A stretch of 64,000 bases of DNA, taken from positions 121,052,817-121,116,816 of the forward strand of contig CM043958.1 in assembly GCA_014529385.2 (NCBI GenBank), written 5' to 3'. Positions 62,101 through 64,000 of this stretch are shown in pieces. The stretch's first letter is position 1. Each line of letters starts with the position of its first letter. This stretch comes from Adiantum capillus-veneris (lineage: Eukaryota; Streptophyta; Polypodiopsida; Polypodiales; Pteridaceae). The translations under genes were made by a program, and so were the position numbers. Below the pieces are notes generated by a model. It made no database searches, was not told the DNA's origin, and worked only from the letters and a program-made list of their open reading frames with translations.

Positions 62101-62358
62101 TTGGCATGCGGAATCACTGACCCTGTGCAATTACTAGAGTATGAAAAGCATGCTATGTTTCACAATAAACAACCAATTGCGCATCTGCCTACTGAAGAAA
62201 TGTCTCTTGTGGATGTGGAGGTGGAGACAAATGTACTGTCGACAAACGAACCTGCAGGACTAGGTTGCAAAAGACCAAGGCAAGAAGAAGACGATAACAC
62301 ACAACAGGCAAAAAGGCCAGAATATTTTGTAACTTTTCCTGACGAAGATGAAGAATAG
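59150..62358 (+). pseudogene. protein C of TIR element 2 (unknown function)
   Basis: The ATG at 59150 (MDPFNVEAEEEVPCSEDAPQ) opens exon 1, with MFNPNFSLHEWIVSAQHYL matching element 1. It stops being readable at about 59440. Homology resumes near 61135 (HVDAVEALLEDQTGEGQ), leaving about 1.6 kb of intron or inserted sequence. The core block reads LPTIPIGDLQYVLLNDIMEI and FDLREDYCLAIVAQNLEED. An intron (about 61701-61773) separates NLWNEDLLEEDENHK from LVVYDDTFIPRPRGRGMGDL. The C terminus has LKTLSRYLGGAVIRW, YGLRSRYFFTQAAYG and an acidic tail (QEEDDNTQQAKRP, FPDEDEE). This is the best preserved C-terminal domain of the three. It ends 124 bp from the convergent gene D. Confidence 0.65.
59443..61130. 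other. 1.7 kb interruption of gene C (intron or insertion)
   Basis: No supported gene. A short open frame at 59585-59830 shows nothing recognisable. At about 60590-60690 the word CCTCAAGCACCTTAATCATG is repeated about three times with variations of CAAGCA and GCACCT. Elements 1 and 3 have no such long interval at this place, so an insertion inside an intron is likely. No inverted ends were found. Confidence 0.4.
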
Positions 62359-62481
62359 AGAAGCTCCAATGTATATTGTCGATGCCAAAAAATAGTACAT
62401 TTTCTATCAAAACAATGAGTACATTATGTTTCTCACTTTTGTGACTGATTGTCTTCTCTTGGCACAAAAAATTATATTGTG

Positions 62482-64000
62482 TTACAATGCACTATCTTTA
62501 GGAAGTCTCAAACAACTTAGGTCGGAGTTGTCCAAGTTTTTCCAATGCGTTCTTTTTGAAGTCGCCACTCTGCATGTCGCGATGCCGTAGAAGATGCCTC
62601 CCATATTTCGTTCTTCCGTCGTTTGCTTGCTAATCTCATTGCTTGGCCAATCTGACTGTCTTTGACACATTCCTTTCGGTGTGTTCTATGCATAAGTTTT
62701 CTATAAGTCCATTGATGTAGTTCCTCCAAACTGTTGGCTATGTTTGCACCACCTCTGTGACGAGTGTGGCTAAAATAGCTAGTACGGGCTTGGTAGTGAG
62801 TTTTCTCCATACCTTGTGTAGACCATATAGCCAAGCTACCATACTGCCTAGCAAACCAAGGCATGTGGTTGCATATGATATGATGCAAAAAAAAACCAGC
62901 CTATTGTTTATATGTAAATATATAATCACAATTTTATCAAATAAAGTAATATACCATGTAATGAGTTATGTGTTTATTTGTCCATGTAGCTATGAAAGAC
63001 CTGTGGAAGGTCTCCAGAGCCTCTTGAAACAATGTATAGTCAGTATCTCTCCAAGTATTGAGCTCACAAAACATGAATATGGAATCCAAACTTTTCCACA
63101 CGTTCGCTTTGCAAGTCCTTGCTGCACCATTGTCTGCGTGGTCAACCACTACATTGTGCAGGTTTCTCCACCGGTTGTATCTCAATGTCAACCTTTCCTG
63201 AGCACTTTGGCTTTTGCGTTGTCTGCCACGCACTTTGGCTTTTGCGTTGTCTGCCACTTGTTGGCATCGACAAGAAGATATGGGCTTTCACACCGCCAAT
63301 AGACAACTTCTTTGGCACATCTCGACCATTCTTAGACCTCTTCTTGTCCTGCTCTATTTTCACATGTCCTCCATGCAAGCCCATATCTGAGAAAACTATT
63401 TCCAATGATAATATAGCCCTTTGTTTTTTTGATGCTGGCCGAGTGGTCCAAGCAAAACAAATGTACAAAAACATAAGTTTCTCAATGATTCTGCAGAGTG
63501 CATGCATCGTGCAAATATGGACTCTGGATAGTGGAATATCCAACACTGGGCAGAAGTTAAGGTCCTGCAAGTGCCTGTCCGGTGCTCTCCTCCAATTTCT
63601 TTTGTCAAGACCAATGACTCCTCCCATGCAATACAAACAAGCGCTTTTACTTGTTGCTCCTTTTGAGATGTTGTACATACACTTTAGGGTTTTGAGATCT
63701 CCAACCATATGCCACTCTACTGTGTATGAACCCATGCCTAATACATCGAGTGTCTTTCCATTTCTCTGTTCGCTTATGACTTCAGGAATACTTGTTTGAT
63801 GGAAAACCTAGTTAAGGATATCAAAATTCTCTGCAGGCACCTGAAATGGGAAAACCAAACCAATCAAATGAAACATGTCTAACCATTTTTTAAAGCAAAA
63901 ACTTGTTGATATCAAACCTTGAATGTGGCTAATAAGAAAATATTGTTTTCGGATTGCACGCTAAAGTTTCTAGAATCGTCTGAAGGAATGCTTTCATCTA
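62482..64000 (-). pseudogene. protein D of TIR element 2 (candidate transposase, incomplete)
   Basis: The C-terminal two thirds of protein D; the N terminus lies beyond 64000. Visible blocks: WHMVGDLKTLKCMYNISKGA, CLYCMGG, VHICTMHALCRIIEKLMFLY and SDMGLHGGHVKIEQDKKRS. Then come a region near 63000 with a duplicated 40-bp word (CACTTTGGCTTTTGCGTTGTCTGCCAC, at about 63206-63252) and, after an intron near 62900-62950, WSTQGMEKTHYQARTSYF with SHTRHRGG. Compared with element 1, the RHLQDLNFCPVL segment is uninterrupted where element 1 has TGA. The three copies agree best in the GDLK, TMHALCRI and QGMEK blocks, which marks these as the functional core. Enzymatic role inferred only. Confidence 0.6.

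Larger units (their letters stand above)
45207..64000. mobile_element. TIR element 2 (left end and most of body; right end outside window)
   Basis: The left terminus CATTAGGAAAAGTTTGG at 45207 cuts gag copy b. The gene order A (+), B (-), C (+), D (-) equals that of TIR element 1, with TIR element 3 (49201-58816) inserted between B and C. Gene D runs off the window, so the right inverted repeat and target duplication cannot be checked. Confidence 0.85.

Noticed and set aside
45207-64000. Assignment of the H3-bearing elements to Mutator-like elements with captured Ulp1
   Set aside because: Terminal repeats are about 20-31 bp, no 9-bp target duplication is present and no MULE transposase motif was found.

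Overview
The window looks like nuclear DNA of a land plant with a large, repeat-rich genome. The evidence is the plant initiator-Met primer-binding sites (TGGTATCAGAGC) of two Ty1/copia elements, a Ty3/gypsy element of the Tat type with a second RNase H domain, GT-AG introns of plant size, and long GA/CT/CA microsatellites. A fern, lycophyte or gymnosperm would fit, but nothing seen fixes the lineage. I found no ordinary host gene, tRNA, rRNA or CRISPR array. Almost everything is mobile DNA, nested several layers deep.

Layout. 272-3124 (+) is a decayed Ty3-like gag (copy a), cut by an LTR (3125-4040). That LTR ends a minus-strand retroelement whose coiled-coil-rich, pol-less ORF lies at 4080-7751. 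Non-coding AT-rich DNA with a periodic palindrome follows (7752-9865). A second copy of the gag element (copy b, minus strand) is scattered over 9866-11137 (protease), 26705-27670 and 45094-45206 (gag), because three elements inserted into it. (i) A Tat-type gypsy element, about 11138-26704, itself holds copia element B (17765-23293, target duplication CTAGG). (ii) Copia element C (27671-45093, minus strand, target duplication ATTAT) holds TIR element 1. (iii) TIR element 2 (45207 to beyond the window end) holds TIR element 3 (49201-58816).

The remarkable part is the three TIR elements. They share a CATTAGGA terminus and a set of intron-containing genes that I do not recognise as any described transposon superfamily. 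Protein A (+) is a possible BAH-type chromatin reader. Protein B (-) is a divergent histone H3 fused in the same reading frame to a Ulp1/SENP-type (C48) cysteine protease; in element 1 it is further joined to an acidic region and an FCP1-like HAD phosphatase. Protein C (+) is conserved and unknown. Protein D (-) is a candidate transposase. Element 3 lacks B between A and C. Instead it carries a different, more canonical histone H3 with a very long N-terminal tail, placed between C and D beside an 830-bp foldback palindrome. Two kinds of H3 therefore occur in one transposon family.

Most copies carry in-frame stops or frameshifts, so these are decaying copies. The conserved gene set, splice sites and protein motifs shared among divergent copies argue that the family was functional. 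As an inference, the elements may have used an encoded H3 variant, a SUMO/ubiquitin-like protease and a chromatin reader to shape or exploit host chromatin, possibly centromeric chromatin.
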